From: Collibacillus ludicampi
GTDB taxonomy: Bacteria; Bacillota; Bacilli; Tumebacillales; BOQE01
Assembly (NCBI RefSeq): GCF_023705585.1
Contig: NZ_BOQE01000001.1
Span: forward strand, 3,814,710 to 3,878,709
DNA length: 64,000 nucleotides
Direction: 5' to 3'
Below, piece after piece: positions 1 through 8,444 of this stretch. The notes under the pieces were generated by a model. The model had not been told where the DNA came from, searched no databases, and saw only the letters and a program-made list of their open reading frames with translations. The translations under genes were made by a program, and so were the position numbers. The stretch's first letter is position 1. Each line of letters opens with the position of its first letter.

Positions 1-384
1 ATCCCGTTCGAAATCCACGCGCGACATCAATTCTCCTCGGCTTCGTTTCGTCACTTGTTGAATATGCCGTAAAAGCTCTCCATGTTTCTGGGGATACATT
101 TTTTCCGCAAGAAACTTATAAGCGAGGTCATGCAAGTCATCCGGCACATGTTCACGCATCACGTACCGATTGCCCTTCCTTTCAAAGACCCCGCTTTCCG
201 TTGAAAGAGCCATATGTACCCTTACCTCAATCGTATCTCTGTTCTTCTCATCCATAGCGAGCCAATGTTCTTTTACGATCTGGACAATATCCTCTTCTGT
301 CATCGGTTCATTATAAACATAGAATGTTCGCTTCAGGAAGCCTTCAAGACTGTACCGCAGTGACCTGGAAACATGCTGCAGCAT
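1..384 (-). CDS. Unknown protein, C-terminal part missing at window edge; winged-helix-like N-terminus
   Basis: An open frame runs off the left edge, so only the first 128 residues are visible. It starts at ATG 384 behind AAGGAG with about 9 nt spacing. The protein begins MLQHVSRSLRY. Residues ~20-75 read like a winged helix: a helix with PMTEEDIVQIV, then a strand/wing with GVFERKGNRYVM. That layout recalls HARE-HTH/RpoE-delta-type domains, but this is inference from pattern only. It diverges from the phosphoesterase gene at 521. I do not recognise the family and assign no function. Confidence 0.6.
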   Translation of the reverse strand, partial: MLQHVSRSLRYSLEGFLKRTFYVYNEPMTEEDIVQIVKEHWLAMDEKNRDTIEVRVHMALSTESGVFERKGNRYVMREHVPDDLHDLAYKFLAEKMYPQKHGELLRHIQQVTKRSRGELMSRVDFERD

Positions 385-520
385 ACAGATCAACTCCTTA
401 CATGGCGACGATAAACGTTTGTATTTTACTTCGACGTATACCACCGAATTCCTTTCTTGACTTTCTTTACTTTGCCGAATCCAGTACAATCTTTTTCATA
501 GGAAGGAGTGGCATGAGAAA

Positions 521-1210
521 TTGGCACACATTTTTGCAATTGGAGATCTTCATCTCTCTTTTTCCGGCGAAAAGCCCATGGATATTTTCGGTAAACAATG
601 GGTCAACCATCCGGCCTCCATCAAACATCACTGGGAACAAGAGATACATTCCGATGACTGGGTTCTGATTCCTGGAGACATTTCATGGGCTATGAAACTG
701 GAACAAGCGGCTGTGGATCTCGAATGGATCGGCAAGTTGCCGGGGAAGAAAATTTTGACGCGAGGAAATCATGATTATTGGTGGACAACGATATCAAAAG
801 TGCGAAAAACACTTCCGGATCACATGTTCGCTCTCCAAAACGACGCGATGTTGATCGGCGATATTGCCGTATGCGGAACAAGAGGTTGGAACTGTCCCGG
901 GAGCTACGATTTTGATGCACATGATGAGCAAATCTATATGCGTGAAGCGGGGAGACTTCGTCTCGCTTTGGAAAACGCGAAAAAGCTGTCCTCTCGCATT
1001 TGGGTGATGCTGCATTACCCCCCAACAAACGAGAAACATCAACCTTCGCTTTTTCTTGATCTCATGCGTGAATATCAAGTCGAACATTGCATTTACGGTC
1101 ATTTGCATGGTGAAGGACATCGAGCAGCGTTATTGGGAGAATTCGAAGGTATTCACTTTCATTTGGTGTCATGCGATTTCCTTAACTTTGCTCCCAAGCG
1201 TATCATTTGA
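521..1210 (+). CDS. Calcineurin-like metallophosphoesterase (COG1768-type)
   Basis: The 229-residue protein carries the full metallophosphoesterase signature: GDLHLS near the N-terminus (D-x-H), GDISWA (~residue 51), GNHDYWW (~82), HYPP (~165) and GHLHG (~193). These residues bind a di-metal centre for phosphoester hydrolysis. The physiological substrate cannot be read from sequence. It has no signal peptide, so it is probably cytosolic. The only in-frame start that keeps the first motif is TTG 521, preceded by GGAAGGAG at 501-508 (12-nt spacing, rather long). The nearby ATG 513 is out of frame. It converges on folE across a shared terminator. Confidence 0.85.
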   Translation: MAHIFAIGDLHLSFSGEKPMDIFGKQWVNHPASIKHHWEQEIHSDDWVLIPGDISWAMKLEQAAVDLEWIGKLPGKKILTRGNHDYWWTTISKVRKTLPDHMFALQNDAMLIGDIAVCGTRGWNCPGSYDFDAHDEQIYMREAGRLRLALENAKKLSSRIWVMLHYPPTNEKHQPSLFLDLMREYQVEHCIYGHLHGEGHRAALLGEFEGIHFHLVSCDFLNFAPKRII

Positions 1211-1220
1211 TTTATAATAC

Positions 1221-1259
1221 AAAAAGATGCCTTGTCCTTCTGCGACAAAGCACCTTTTT
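1221..1259. terminator. Bidirectional terminator-like hairpin between the phosphoesterase gene and folE
   Basis: An A-rich arm (AAAAAGATGC) and a T-rich arm (GCACCTTTTT) flank an inner TTGTC/GCGACAA pairing. The hairpin sits between two convergent stop codons and has T runs in both directions. Confidence 0.6.
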
Positions 1260-1266
1260 CTAATTC

Positions 1267-1833
1267 TTAACTGCGATGGATGAGATCAAACACTTCCTTG
1301 CGCGCGACGGGGTCTTCAGCATAAATGCCTCTTACAGCTGTCGTAACTGTTTTGCTTCCAGGTTTATTGACCCCACGCATGGTCATGCACATATGTTCAG
1401 CCTCGATGACAACCGCTACTCCGTGTGGTTCCAACCGACTCATAATGGAATCTGCAACAGTAGCGGTAATCCGCTCTTGCAATTGCGGTCGGCGTGCAAC
1501 CGTCTCAACAAGCCGCGCCAGTTTCGACAAGCCCGTGACGCGACCTCCCTTCGGAATATAAGCAACATGAGTTTTTCCAAAAAAAGGTACGAGATGGTGT
1601 TCACACACAGAATAGAACGGAATATCACGAACGAGTACGAGTTCTTCATGAGATTCATTAAAAATCGTTGTTAACTCATCTTCAGGATCTTTATGTAACC
1701 CTGCGAAAATTTCTTCATACATTCGCGCGACCCGTTTGGGTGTATCCAACAATCCTTCGCGATCAGGATCTTCCCCAACCGCTTCAAGAATCATGCGTAC
1801 AGCTCGGACAATTTTATCTTGATCAAATGACAT
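1267..1833 (-). CDS. folE: GTP cyclohydrolase I
   Basis: The 188-residue cytosolic enzyme converts GTP to 7,8-dihydroneopterin triphosphate, the first step of tetrahydrofolate synthesis. Family hallmarks are visible: [13 protein letters not shown] (zinc ligands Cys/His, ~residues 75-87), [10 protein letters not shown] and the C-terminal CMTMRGV stretch holding a further zinc Cys. The length matches bacterial FolE. The start follows GGGAGG with good spacing. It is monocistronic here, with no folate genes adjacent. Confidence 0.97.
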   Translation of the reverse strand: MSFDQDKIVRAVRMILEAVGEDPDREGLLDTPKRVARMYEEIFAGLHKDPEDELTTIFNESHEELVLVRDIPFYSVCEHHLVPFFGKTHVAYIPKGGRVTGLSKLARLVETVARRPQLQERITATVADSIMSRLEPHGVAVVIEAEHMCMTMRGVNKPGSKTVTTAVRGIYAEDPVARKEVFDLIHRS

Positions 1834-1950
1834 TGACGATTCCTCCCATTATGTACCGAAAGACCAAAAAATCACACCTACTATATCATAAGTTTAAAAT
1901 CATTCCAATACGATATATCTATTATGCGGGAGCCAAATATTTATCATGTA

Positions 1951-1982
1951 TATAAAAATGGGCAACCAAAAGTTGCCCATTA
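1951..1982 (-). terminator. Intrinsic terminator of the class A PBP gene
   Basis: A perfect 10-bp stem (AATGGGCAAC / GTTGCCCATT, arms 1957-1966 and 1972-1981) is followed on the minus strand by a T-rich tail. It lies just after the PBP stop codon. Confidence 0.85.
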
Positions 1983-1987
1983 GGATG

Positions 1988-4459
1988 TTAATTGCTGTTA
2001 TTTGCTTTTGTACCACTTCCTGTACCATTTCCGGAACCGCTTTGTCCGGTTCCACTGTTCGAATCCGTACCTCCCGATTGTGTTCCAGTACCGGTTGATC
2101 CGGATCCGGAACCGGCAGATCCTGAACCGTTGGTTCCTCCTCCCGTTTTGTTTCCACCAGTTCCATTATCACCGCTCGTTCCCGTTCCGTCAGTTCCGCC
2201 ATTGGTATTGTCATTTTGACCGGACGTATCACCGGAAACGTTGTGTTTATGATTTTTGGACTTGCCTTTTTCTCCGCCTTTTCCTTCCTTATCATCGGGC
2301 AATGACGGTGAAACAGTAACCGGTGCGGATTTCGCTAACTCATGATTGTTCGAGTCAACGGCCGTCACGATATAAATATAGCCTTTCGACGGATCCACAT
2401 TCTGATCTGCAAAAGAAGTATCTTTCGTAGTGCCAATGAGGATCCCGTTCACCGCTTTACCGTCTACATTATCTGCCCGGAAGACTGCGTACGTGACATC
2501 ACCGTCTAGCGCGTTCCAAGAAAGTTGTACCGCATTTCCCGTATTCGCCGCTTGCACGCTCAATGTTTGCGTTTGTGAAGGTTCTTCCTTCTTAGTAGGA
2601 GCGTTTTGCACGGGCGGGGCTTCAAAATAGGTCATAGGCTCACCCTGTGTGACACGGGACATGACCGTGCTGAAAAACTTCGCGGCGATCTTACTGCCTT
2701 CGGGAACGTTTTCCCCGTGACTGGAATCATCAAATCCCATCCAAACGGCCCCTACATACTTCGGCGTGTACCCGACAAACCATGCGTCACGGTTACTTTC
2801 TGTTCCGTATTCGGTACTACCCGTTTTTCCAGCTACAGGTTGGCCGGTTGTTAATTGTGCGTTTGTACCCGTACCGGATTGCACGACATCTTGCAAGAGA
2901 GATGTCATCGTTCGTGCTGTCTCCGGTTTCATCACTTGAATCTGTTGCGGATTCGCTTGAGCGATCACGCTTCCGGATTCCGTTTCAATCTTTTGGATCG
3001 CATAGGCTGGAATGCGTACGCCGCCATTATCGAATGCGTCGTAAGCATCGGCCATCATCAAAGGTGAGACGCCGTTTTTCATACCACCAAGAGCGATCGC
3101 TAAGTTGTTATCCGAATCGTCAAAGACGATACCCGCTTTTTCAGCAAACTGCTTACCTGTGTCAATACCGATTTCTTGCAACAAGGATACGGCCGGGATA
3201 TTCCACGATTCGCGCAGAGCTTCCCTCATCGTTACTTGGCCACGTCCTCTGCCATCCCAGTCTTTTGGCTGATAGTCTCCAAATTGGGTTCCCGCCCGGT
3301 CATTGAGCAACGAATAGGGACCATATTGCCCAGAATCGATCGCCGGCCCGTATACGACCACCGGGTTAATCGAGGATCCCGGAGAACGTCGCATCTGGAA
3401 TGCGCGGTTAAAGCCGCCTCCCAGTTGATGTTCGCCTCTGCCGCCGACCATCGCCAGGATCCCTCCGGTTTTCGGGTCAGTGACCACCATCGCTCCTTGC
3501 GCTTGCGAATTCCCCCAGTTGGCAGGGAAGTTCCGATCTTTCTTAAATTCATCTTCCATGATCGATTGGATCTTGGGATCCAAATTCGTGTAAATGCGCA
3601 ACCCACCGCCGATAATCTGATCTTCCGGAATTTGATAAAGATCAGACGCTTCTTTAATCACATAATCCAAATAATACGGATATTTGATTTCATTCTGAGT
3701 GTCCATCTTTACAGCAGGTTTCTGGTACGGGACTTTTTTCGCCTGGTCCGCCTGTTCCTGCGTGATATAACCGCTTTTCACCATATTGTCAAGGACGATA
3801 TTGCGGCGTTGAATCGCCGCTTGTGGATTGACAAGCGGATTATATAGCGACGGCGCTTGAGGCAAACCGGCAATCAATGCACCTTCCGCCAGATTCAAGT
3901 CGCTCGCCGGTTTTCCAAAGAATGTTTCTGCTGCCGCTTCGACACCCAGAGAATAGTTGGGCGCGCCAAAATAGGCTCGATTGAGATATTTCTCAAGAAT
4001 TTCATCCTTAGAGAAATGGCGTTCGATTTGGGCTGCATAGAAGATTTCTTCGATCTTCCGGGTGAACGTTTTTTCCTGACCAAGGTAAACGTTTCTCGCC
4101 AATTGCTGTGTGATTGTGGAAGCCCCTTGTTCTTTGGAACCTTTCAGCACATCGACGTAGATCGCCCTGAGAATACCGCGGATATCCACCCCGCTATGCT
4201 CGTAAAAGCGATTATCCTCAGTGGAGACAACCCCTTCGATTACATACTTGGAGATTTTGTTTAAGGGCACATATGTGCTATTGTCCGGCTTCATTTTCGC
4301 CACTTCATTACCACTTTTATCATAGATGACAGTCACATGATCGAGATTATCCAGTTTCGACGGATCGAATGCAGGGAGTGCAACCGAACACCCGACCACG
4401 AAGACCACGCTGGTAACGATCAGTGCAATCAAAAAGCTTATGAACAGCTTTTTCTTCAT
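1988..4459 (-). CDS. Class A penicillin-binding protein (PBP1A/PonA-like) with altered SxxK motif
   Basis: The 823-residue bifunctional peptidoglycan synthase has, in order: an N-terminal membrane anchor (~5-29); a GT51 transglycosylase domain with EDNRFYEHSG (catalytic Glu81) and GASTITQQLARN; a transpeptidase domain (~310-600); a fibronectin type III-like domain (~635-715); and a Gly/Ser/Thr/Asn-rich tail (~725-823), as in B. subtilis PonA. The transpeptidase SxN (S418-W-N) and KTG (545-547) motifs are present. The SxxK motif reads S362-S-I-N365, with codon AAC where Lys is expected. The glycosyltransferase should work; transpeptidase activity is doubtful. It is a single gene with its own terminator. 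Confidence 0.92.
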   Translation of the reverse strand: MKKKLFISFLIALIVTSVVFVVGCSVALPAFDPSKLDNLDHVTVIYDKSGNEVAKMKPDNSTYVPLNKISKYVIEGVVSTEDNRFYEHSGVDIRGILRAIYVDVLKGSKEQGASTITQQLARNVYLGQEKTFTRKIEEIFYAAQIERHFSKDEILEKYLNRAYFGAPNYSLGVEAAAETFFGKPASDLNLAEGALIAGLPQAPSLYNPLVNPQAAIQRRNIVLDNMVKSGYITQEQADQAKKVPYQKPAVKMDTQNEIKYPYYLDYVIKEASDLYQIPEDQIIGGGLRIYTNLDPKIQSIMEDEFKKDRNFPANWGNSQAQGAMVVTDPKTGGILAMVGGRGEHQLGGGFNRAFQMRRSPGSSINPVVVYGPAIDSGQYGPYSLLNDRAGTQFGDYQPKDWDGRGRGQVTMREALRESWNIPAVSLLQEIGIDTGKQFAEKAGIVFDDSDNNLAIALGGMKNGVSPLMMADAYDAFDNGGVRIPAYAIQKIETESGSVIAQANPQQIQVMKPETARTMTSLLQDVVQSGTGTNAQLTTGQPVAGKTGSTEYGTESNRDAWFVGYTPKYVGAVWMGFDDSSHGENVPEGSKIAAKFFSTVMSRVTQGEPMTYFEAPPVQNAPTKKEEPSQTQTLSVQAANTGNAVQLSWNALDGDVTYAVFRADNVDGKAVNGILIGTTKDTSFADQNVDPSKGYIYIVTAVDSNNHELAKSAPVTVSPSLPDDKEGKGGEKGKSKNHKHNVSGDTSGQNDNTNGGTDGTGTSGDNGTGGNKTGGGTNGSGSAGSGSGSTGTGTQSGGTDSNSGTGQSGSGNGTGSGTKANNSN

Positions 4460-4587
4460 GTAAGCTTCACCTCTTCTAGCATTGTACTGTATTTTCTATT
4501 TCTCGACGAGTAGTACAAAGCAAGCAGAACACGTTCTACCAGAAGAAATTCGTGTTTATACCCAATTACATCCGCCTCACGAAGCAA

Positions 4588-4610
4588 ACAAAAAAAGGGG
4601 ATCTTCCCCT
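4588..4610 (-). terminator. Terminator-like hairpin upstream of the PBP gene
   Basis: The stem AGGGGA/TCCCCT (4596-4601 and 4605-4610) is followed on the minus strand by seven T residues. No convincing minus-strand gene ends here, so it may insulate the PBP promoter from antisense transcription. Confidence 0.5.
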
Positions 4611-4716
4611 CTTTCTCTTGCGCGTATAGCAACATCGAAGTACCATAAGTATAACATATTCGGTTCTGATTATCGCTTTACTAGGGGAAATTAGAAGAAT
4701 TTGGAGGGAATTACCG

Positions 4717-5100
4717 ATCAAACGTAAACAAGCTACCCATATTGAAGAGGTATATATTATTCTCACAGAGGAAAAAGAAGATTATTATTTCAATCCAGAA
4801 GGTGTATTGTTCATCGATGATCTCGGACATCACACCCTTTATTGTTCGGATGTCCGGCACAATTTCTTACGTCAGGTCATACAGAAGTTTCCCTATCGCT
4901 CGCTCGAAGAAGGCATCACCTTCCGGGAGCATCATGTGAAGCTCCAAAACATCACCATTTCCATGACAGAAAAGTATGGAACGGAATTACCCATGATGAC
5001 ACAAGTGCTACATGATCTTTACAAGCGATCTCCCCGTCAATACGACTTTTTGGCAAAGTTTTTGCAGAATCAGCAAACAAACTCCTACTATGCACCATAA
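4717..5100 (+). CDS. Hypothetical protein, probable non-canonical (ATC) start
   Basis: The frame is open from 4630 to the stop at 5098-5100, yet has no ATG or GTG and only a late TTG at 4807. A strong ribosome site GGAGGG (4703-4708) lies 8 nt before ATC 4717. Starting there gives ~127 residues beginning IKRKQATHIEE. The body is charged and soluble-looking (EEVYIILTEEKEDYYF, then FREHHVKLQNITI), with no membrane segment. An ATC start is an inference; the alternative is a 97-residue product from TTG 4807. The family is not recognised. It sits between the divergent PBP gene and the convergent rhodanese gene. Confidence 0.5.
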   Translation: MKRKQATHIEEVYIILTEEKEDYYFNPEGVLFIDDLGHHTLYCSDVRHNFLRQVIQKFPYRSLEEGITFREHHVKLQNITISMTEKYGTELPMMTQVLHDLYKRSPRQYDFLAKFLQNQQTNSYYAP

Positions 5101-5160
5101 CAGCAATAACTCTATAGAGGCGTAGCGTAGTTGTGAAAATTTTTTCCCTCTGGATAGAGA

Positions 5161-5209
5161 GGCCGTCAGGGGAACACGGACGAAATCATTCGTCCGGCTC
5201 AAGACGGCC
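5161..5209. other. Nested inverted repeat downstream of the rhodanese gene
   Basis: An outer arm pair GGCCGTC/GACGGCC (5161-5167, 5203-5209) encloses an inner perfect hairpin GGACGAA-ATCA-TTCGTCC (5178-5195), separated by an asymmetric internal loop. No T tract follows on either strand, so it is not a classical terminator. It lies between two convergent genes. Confidence 0.5.
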
Positions 5210-5215
5210 GCCCGA

Positions 5216-5575
5216 TCACAGGTTTCGGTTTGATTCATCCTCCCCGCGCTCAATCGGCCCAAACCAAGATAACATTCCCCCATGAAAATTATGTACTTTT
5301 TTGAAACCCAAATTTTGCAGGTATTTTGCAACACTATACGATCGTCTGCCGCTTCTGCAAATGAATACATATTCTTCATCCGGATTCAATGTATCAACAA
5401 TTTCCGGTATTGTTCCCATCGGGATCAATTTGACACCCGGGATATGCCCTTCCACGTATTCATACGGTTCTCGCACATCGATCAATGTAACCCTCGGATT
5501 TGTTTGATTTTTTTCAAAGAGTTCCAATAACTCTTCCGCATCAAAATTGGAGATTCCATTCAGTAAAAACGGCAC
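5216..5575 (-). CDS. Single-domain rhodanese-like sulfurtransferase
   Basis: The 119-residue protein holds one rhodanese fold: VTLIDVREPYEYVEGHIPG (CH2A-type motif, ~29-47) and the active-site loop FICRSGRRS with catalytic Cys near residue 73. Such proteins carry sulfane sulfur as a Cys persulfide; the acceptor cannot be told. The start is GTG behind GGGAG. It is co-directional with the Lin0512-family gene 21 bp upstream and probably in one transcript with it. Confidence 0.88.
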   Translation of the reverse strand: MPFLLNGISNFDAEELLELFEKNQTNPRVTLIDVREPYEYVEGHIPGVKLIPMGTIPEIVDTLNPDEEYVFICRSGRRSYSVAKYLQNLGFKKVHNFHGGMLSWFGPIERGEDESNRNL

Positions 5576-5596
5576 GGTTTGACACTCCCAACATGA

Positions 5597-5956
5597 TTAA
5601 TATCCAACTTCTACAGCCGCATTCACGATGTAGACAAGATCGTTGACGTCCCCTTTCTCAGGCAGAACGACTCCGCTGGAACAGATCAATCCACCTTGTA
5701 CCACTTTGACTTCTACTTGTCCGTAAGGAAAGGCTTCTTTCACCTTCGCAATGTCCAATTTTTCCGCATCTATGGGAACCCCAAGAGTAACTCGAACCTG
5801 CATTTCATCTAGACTTTGATTCGGTAATACACTCCGAAGACCCGGCATCGAATTGTGCCCGATCGCATCTTTCACGGCGCGAATCGCAGCCACGGTTATA
5901 TCCTGACCGTGCAAATCGACGCCCATGCCGATTTCAATGAACATGACTTTTTCCAT
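5597..5956 (-). CDS. Lin0512 family protein
   Basis: The 119-residue protein is recognised as the conserved Lin0512/TIGR02058 family by MFIEIGMGVDLHGQDIT at the N-terminus, AVKDAIGHNSMPGL and the internal GLICSSGVVLPEKGD. Members are small cytosolic proteins of unknown function. It starts at ATG 5956 after a GGGGG-type ribosome site. A rhodanese gene follows 21 bp downstream; the pairing is noted without a functional claim. Confidence 0.85.
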   Translation of the reverse strand: MEKVMFIEIGMGVDLHGQDITVAAIRAVKDAIGHNSMPGLRSVLPNQSLDEMQVRVTLGVPIDAEKLDIAKVKEAFPYGQVEVKVVQGGLICSSGVVLPEKGDVNDLVYIVNAAVEVGY

Positions 5957-6103
5957 AATGGCAATACCCCCTTTGGTTTTCTTTTTTTACTATACATCAG
6001 TGAATGGAAAAGGGCCACAATCGCAATCAAACAACTGTGCCCCCTTGTACAGTTTGGTGCATTCTTCCGTTCTCTTCGTATGTATTTACAACAAAAAAGT
6101 ACA

Positions 6104-6139
6104 TACTTTCCAATACCGCTGGAACAGTATTGGAAAGTA
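6104..6139 (-). terminator. Terminator of the HtrA-like protease gene
   Basis: A perfect 13-bp stem (TACTTTCCAATAC / GTATTGGAAAGTA, arms 6104-6116 and 6127-6139) is followed on the minus strand by TGTACTTTTTTG. It lies 14 nt past the protease stop codon. Confidence 0.85.
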
Positions 6140-6152
6140 ATGAGTAAGACTC

Positions 6153-6896
6153 TTACTTTGTATTTTTGCGTATTTTTCCCATCAATTCATCCAATGCTTT
6201 TCGTACGACATCAATCGCGATCGCGAATCCGATCCCTTGTGAACTTTGTGATACCGCCGTATTAATACCGATTACTTTTCCTTTGGAGTTAATCAGAGGT
6301 CCGCCACTGTTGCCCCTGTTGATAGCCGCATCCGTTTGTATGAGATGTGCATAATGACGGTCTCCGATCGTAATCGGACGCTCTTTGGCGGAAATCACCC
6401 CAACCGTAACCGAATGATCGAGCCCTAGAGGGCAACCAATGGCTACCACCCATTCCCCGACCCGCACATCTTTTGAGCGTCCGAAAGGAAGCACAGGAAG
6501 ATTCTTCTTTGGTAGTGCAGCTTTCAATACGGCCAAATCAAGATCATAATTTGTACCGATAACTTGCACGGGCACCGACTGTTTCTCGCCGAAAAAACGA
6601 ACCTTCACAACTGTGGCGTCATGAATCACGTGTTCGTTTGTCAGGATGTATCCCCCTTCGTGAAAAAGGAATCCTGTTCCGATATTCATAACCTTATTAT
6701 CGCTCGGCGATTCGGCAAAGAGTTCCCATGGGACTCCAAGCATCGATCTTGCAGGCTGTTTCCTGTCATGTAACACCTCTATATACACGACAGACGATTT
6801 ATAGCGATCAACGATATCGGCGAAGCTGAAATTGTTTCGTGACGGGATTCGGCCACTCCCTTTTTTTCGTAAAGAAGTTCCTTTCCCCTTTTTCAC
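6153..6896 (-). CDS. Trypsin-like (S1C/HtrA-type) serine protease lacking a PDZ domain
   Basis: About 247 residues. The catalytic triad is visible: His in LTNEHVI, Asp in YDLDLAVL and Ser in INRGNSGGPL. The C-terminus ends soon after the protease fold (FAIAIDVVRKALDEL), so the PDZ domain of DegP/HtrA is absent. The N-terminus is basic (KKGKG, RKKGSGR) with no clear signal peptide or transmembrane helix, suggesting a cytosolic or unconventionally placed protein. The start is taken as GTG 6896, 8 nt after GAGG; GTG 6905 is possible. It diverges from the NicO transporter gene. Confidence 0.88.
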   Translation of the reverse strand: MKKGKGTSLRKKGSGRIPSRNNFSFADIVDRYKSSVVYIEVLHDRKQPARSMLGVPWELFAESPSDNKVMNIGTGFLFHEGGYILTNEHVIHDATVVKVRFFGEKQSVPVQVIGTNYDLDLAVLKAALPKKNLPVLPFGRSKDVRVGEWVVAIGCPLGLDHSVTVGVISAKERPITIGDRHYAHLIQTDAAINRGNSGGPLINSKGKVIGINTAVSQSSQGIGFAIAIDVVRKALDELMGKIRKNTK

Positions 6897-7036
6897 GCCG
6901 CTCACCTCACAAGGTGTGGGATGTCATATCATTGTATGTCGAGCGAATGGACGGGGTGAGCCCAACAAAAAGGGGTATGTCTACTTAAGGCCAAGCATAT
7001 CATATGATGATCATGTTGCCGTTAGGAGGAAAAGCG

Positions 7037-7786
7037 ATGGATCACTTTCTGATAACCATTCCTGCCGCCATGGGACTCGGCGTGCTCCACTCTCTGGAAC
7101 CCGGGCATGGAAAAGGGGTAATGAGCGCATATCTGGTATCCTCTCGCTCCAGTATACGCGACGCGATCCTGATCGGTTTCGTATCAGCGCTTTCACATAC
7201 ATTTTCAATTCTAATTCTTGCCTTTGTGGCAAACACTACAATTCGATACCTTCCTTCTCACTTGGAACATTGGATCGAACTGGTCAGTGGCTGTGTGATC
7301 TCACTTATGGGTATCAGTATATTATGGAAACAAATGTTTCCTAAGGTAGTAACTATCGGGCGAATTGGTCACCATGCCCACGTGACTGCATGTTCACATG
7401 GCCATGTACACGGACACGATCATCTCGAGGAGACAGTCGTTTTGCATGGTGAAGACGCCTCGTTTTTTATACGCAAACGCCGTCTACTCGCTTTGGGCGC
7501 CTTCACTGGTCTCATTCCGTGTCCAAGCGCTCTAGCCATCTTACTCGCTTCCTTCACGGTACAACAAATCTATGCCGGCATCGTGCTTGTTCTCGTATTT
7601 TCACTTGGCAGCGCCATGACGATGAGCACACTGGGAATCCTCATACTAAAAGCCAGTCGTTCGTTAGATTACCTGGAAAAAAGCCGTTTCTCTCAATCCA
7701 TGACCAAATTGTCGGCTATGTTGATCACTTGCCTTGGAGCCCTCGTGTTGTATCGTGCACTTATTCATTTCAGTATGGTTCCATAA
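7037..7786 (+). CDS. NicO/RcnA-type nickel/cobalt transporter
   Basis: A 249-residue membrane protein with about six predicted helices. The N-terminal signature GLGVLHSLEPGHGKG and the second-half GAFTGLIPCPSALAI are typical of the NicO family. A cytosolic-type loop (~110-135) is His-rich (HHAHVTACSHGHVHGHDH), fitting Ni2+/Co2+ binding. The family includes both importers and RcnA-like exporters; direction is not decidable here. The start is ATG 7037 after TTAGGAGG; ATG 7004 lacks a ribosome site. It is followed by DUF1450 and CbiX genes, which supports a metal-related role. Confidence 0.85.
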   Translation: MDHFLITIPAAMGLGVLHSLEPGHGKGVMSAYLVSSRSSIRDAILIGFVSALSHTFSILILAFVANTTIRYLPSHLEHWIELVSGCVISLMGISILWKQMFPKVVTIGRIGHHAHVTACSHGHVHGHDHLEETVVLHGEDASFFIRKRRLLALGAFTGLIPCPSALAILLASFTVQQIYAGIVLVLVFSLGSAMTMSTLGILILKASRSLDYLEKSRFSQSMTKLSAMLITCLGALVLYRALIHFSMVP

Positions 7787-7796
7787 AGAAAATATG

Positions 7797-7823
7797 AAAA
7801 GCCGATCATTTGGGTCGGCTTTT
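7797..7823. terminator. Bidirectional terminator between the NicO and DUF1450 genes
   Basis: The stem AAAAGCCGA / TCGGCTTTT (7797-7805, 7815-7823) sits between convergent stop codons and has a T run on each strand. Confidence 0.85.
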
Positions 7824-7833
7824 CACAGGCTGT

Positions 7834-8130
7834 TTATTTTGAGACTTGTTCCGCTTTCGAATCAATTTCTTCTTTGGCTTGCGGCAATGTATTCAGAAAC
7901 TCCATCCCACGTGTCAATTTGTAAAAAAGATCACGAGGAGTACGGCCGCCGACGATCGCATTGTTCCTTATCGCAAATGGAACATCCGCACACAAGCCGC
8001 ATATCTCCTTACCCGCACAATCCACAATTTCGATTTTCTCGTTTGGATATTGCTCTTTTAATTTGTCATAGACCGATTGAGAATAAAGTTCAAGATTTTT
8101 CTTACAAAATTTTAAAGTAAGAGAAGACAT
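7834..8130 (-). CDS. DUF1450 (YuzB-like) protein, paralogue 1
   Basis: A 98-residue small cytosolic protein with the DUF1450 layout: an N-terminal LKFCKKN strand and a central Cys cluster DCAGKEICGLCADVPFAIRNN, followed by a GGRTPRDL turn. The conserved Cys pair resembles thioredoxin-fold/ferredoxin-like metal or redox sites, but the family has no assigned function. The start is ATG 8130, 9 nt after AAAGGGG. A second DUF1450 gene lies at 9127, on the other side of the cbiX cluster. Confidence 0.78.
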   Translation of the reverse strand: MSSLTLKFCKKNLELYSQSVYDKLKEQYPNEKIEIVDCAGKEICGLCADVPFAIRNNAIVGGRTPRDLFYKLTRGMEFLNTLPQAKEEIDSKAEQVSK

Positions 8131-8209
8131 GATCGACAACCCCTTTGCTATTCCTCTATCTTCTCTTATATTACAGCAACCAAATTATATATGCTATTCC
8201 ATATTCCGA

Positions 8210-8440
8210 TCAAATGACGTCATTTCGTACAATCGCATAAGACTCGAGCTGGCAATATGTACAAGTCAACAAGTGGATACAAGTACCCACTTTTTGATGT
8301 ACCTGCGGCGTCAGTTCATAAGGGCTATAAGGGCCGACGAAATCTGTCATCGGGCCATCGTCTTCGAGCCAAGAGCCGCATTGTTTGCATGTCTCCTGCA
8401 ATTTTGACAAGCCGTTGCATACCGGGCATACGTGTTCCAT
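8210..8440 (-). CDS. Small zinc-ribbon protein of unknown function
   Basis: 76 residues starting at ATG 8440 behind AGGGAG. Four N-terminal cysteines in two CxxC pairs (CPVC and CKQC) suggest a bound zinc ion. The central DFVGPYSPY segment and a second CTYC pair follow. It starts 5 nt past the stop of the 56-residue gene, so the two are in one operon with the chelatase gene. Conserved hypothetical proteins of this type occur in Bacillales; no function is claimed. Confidence 0.7.
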   Translation of the reverse strand: MEHVCPVCNGLSKLQETCKQCGSWLEDDGPMTDFVGPYSPYELTPQVHQKVGTCIHLLTCTYCQLESYAIVRNDVI

Positions 8441-8444
8441 TGGA

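Noticed and set aside
2002-2319. Long frames opposite the PBP tail
   Set aside because: They are shadows of the Gly/Ser/Thr-rich repeat codons on the minus strand; no ribosome sites.
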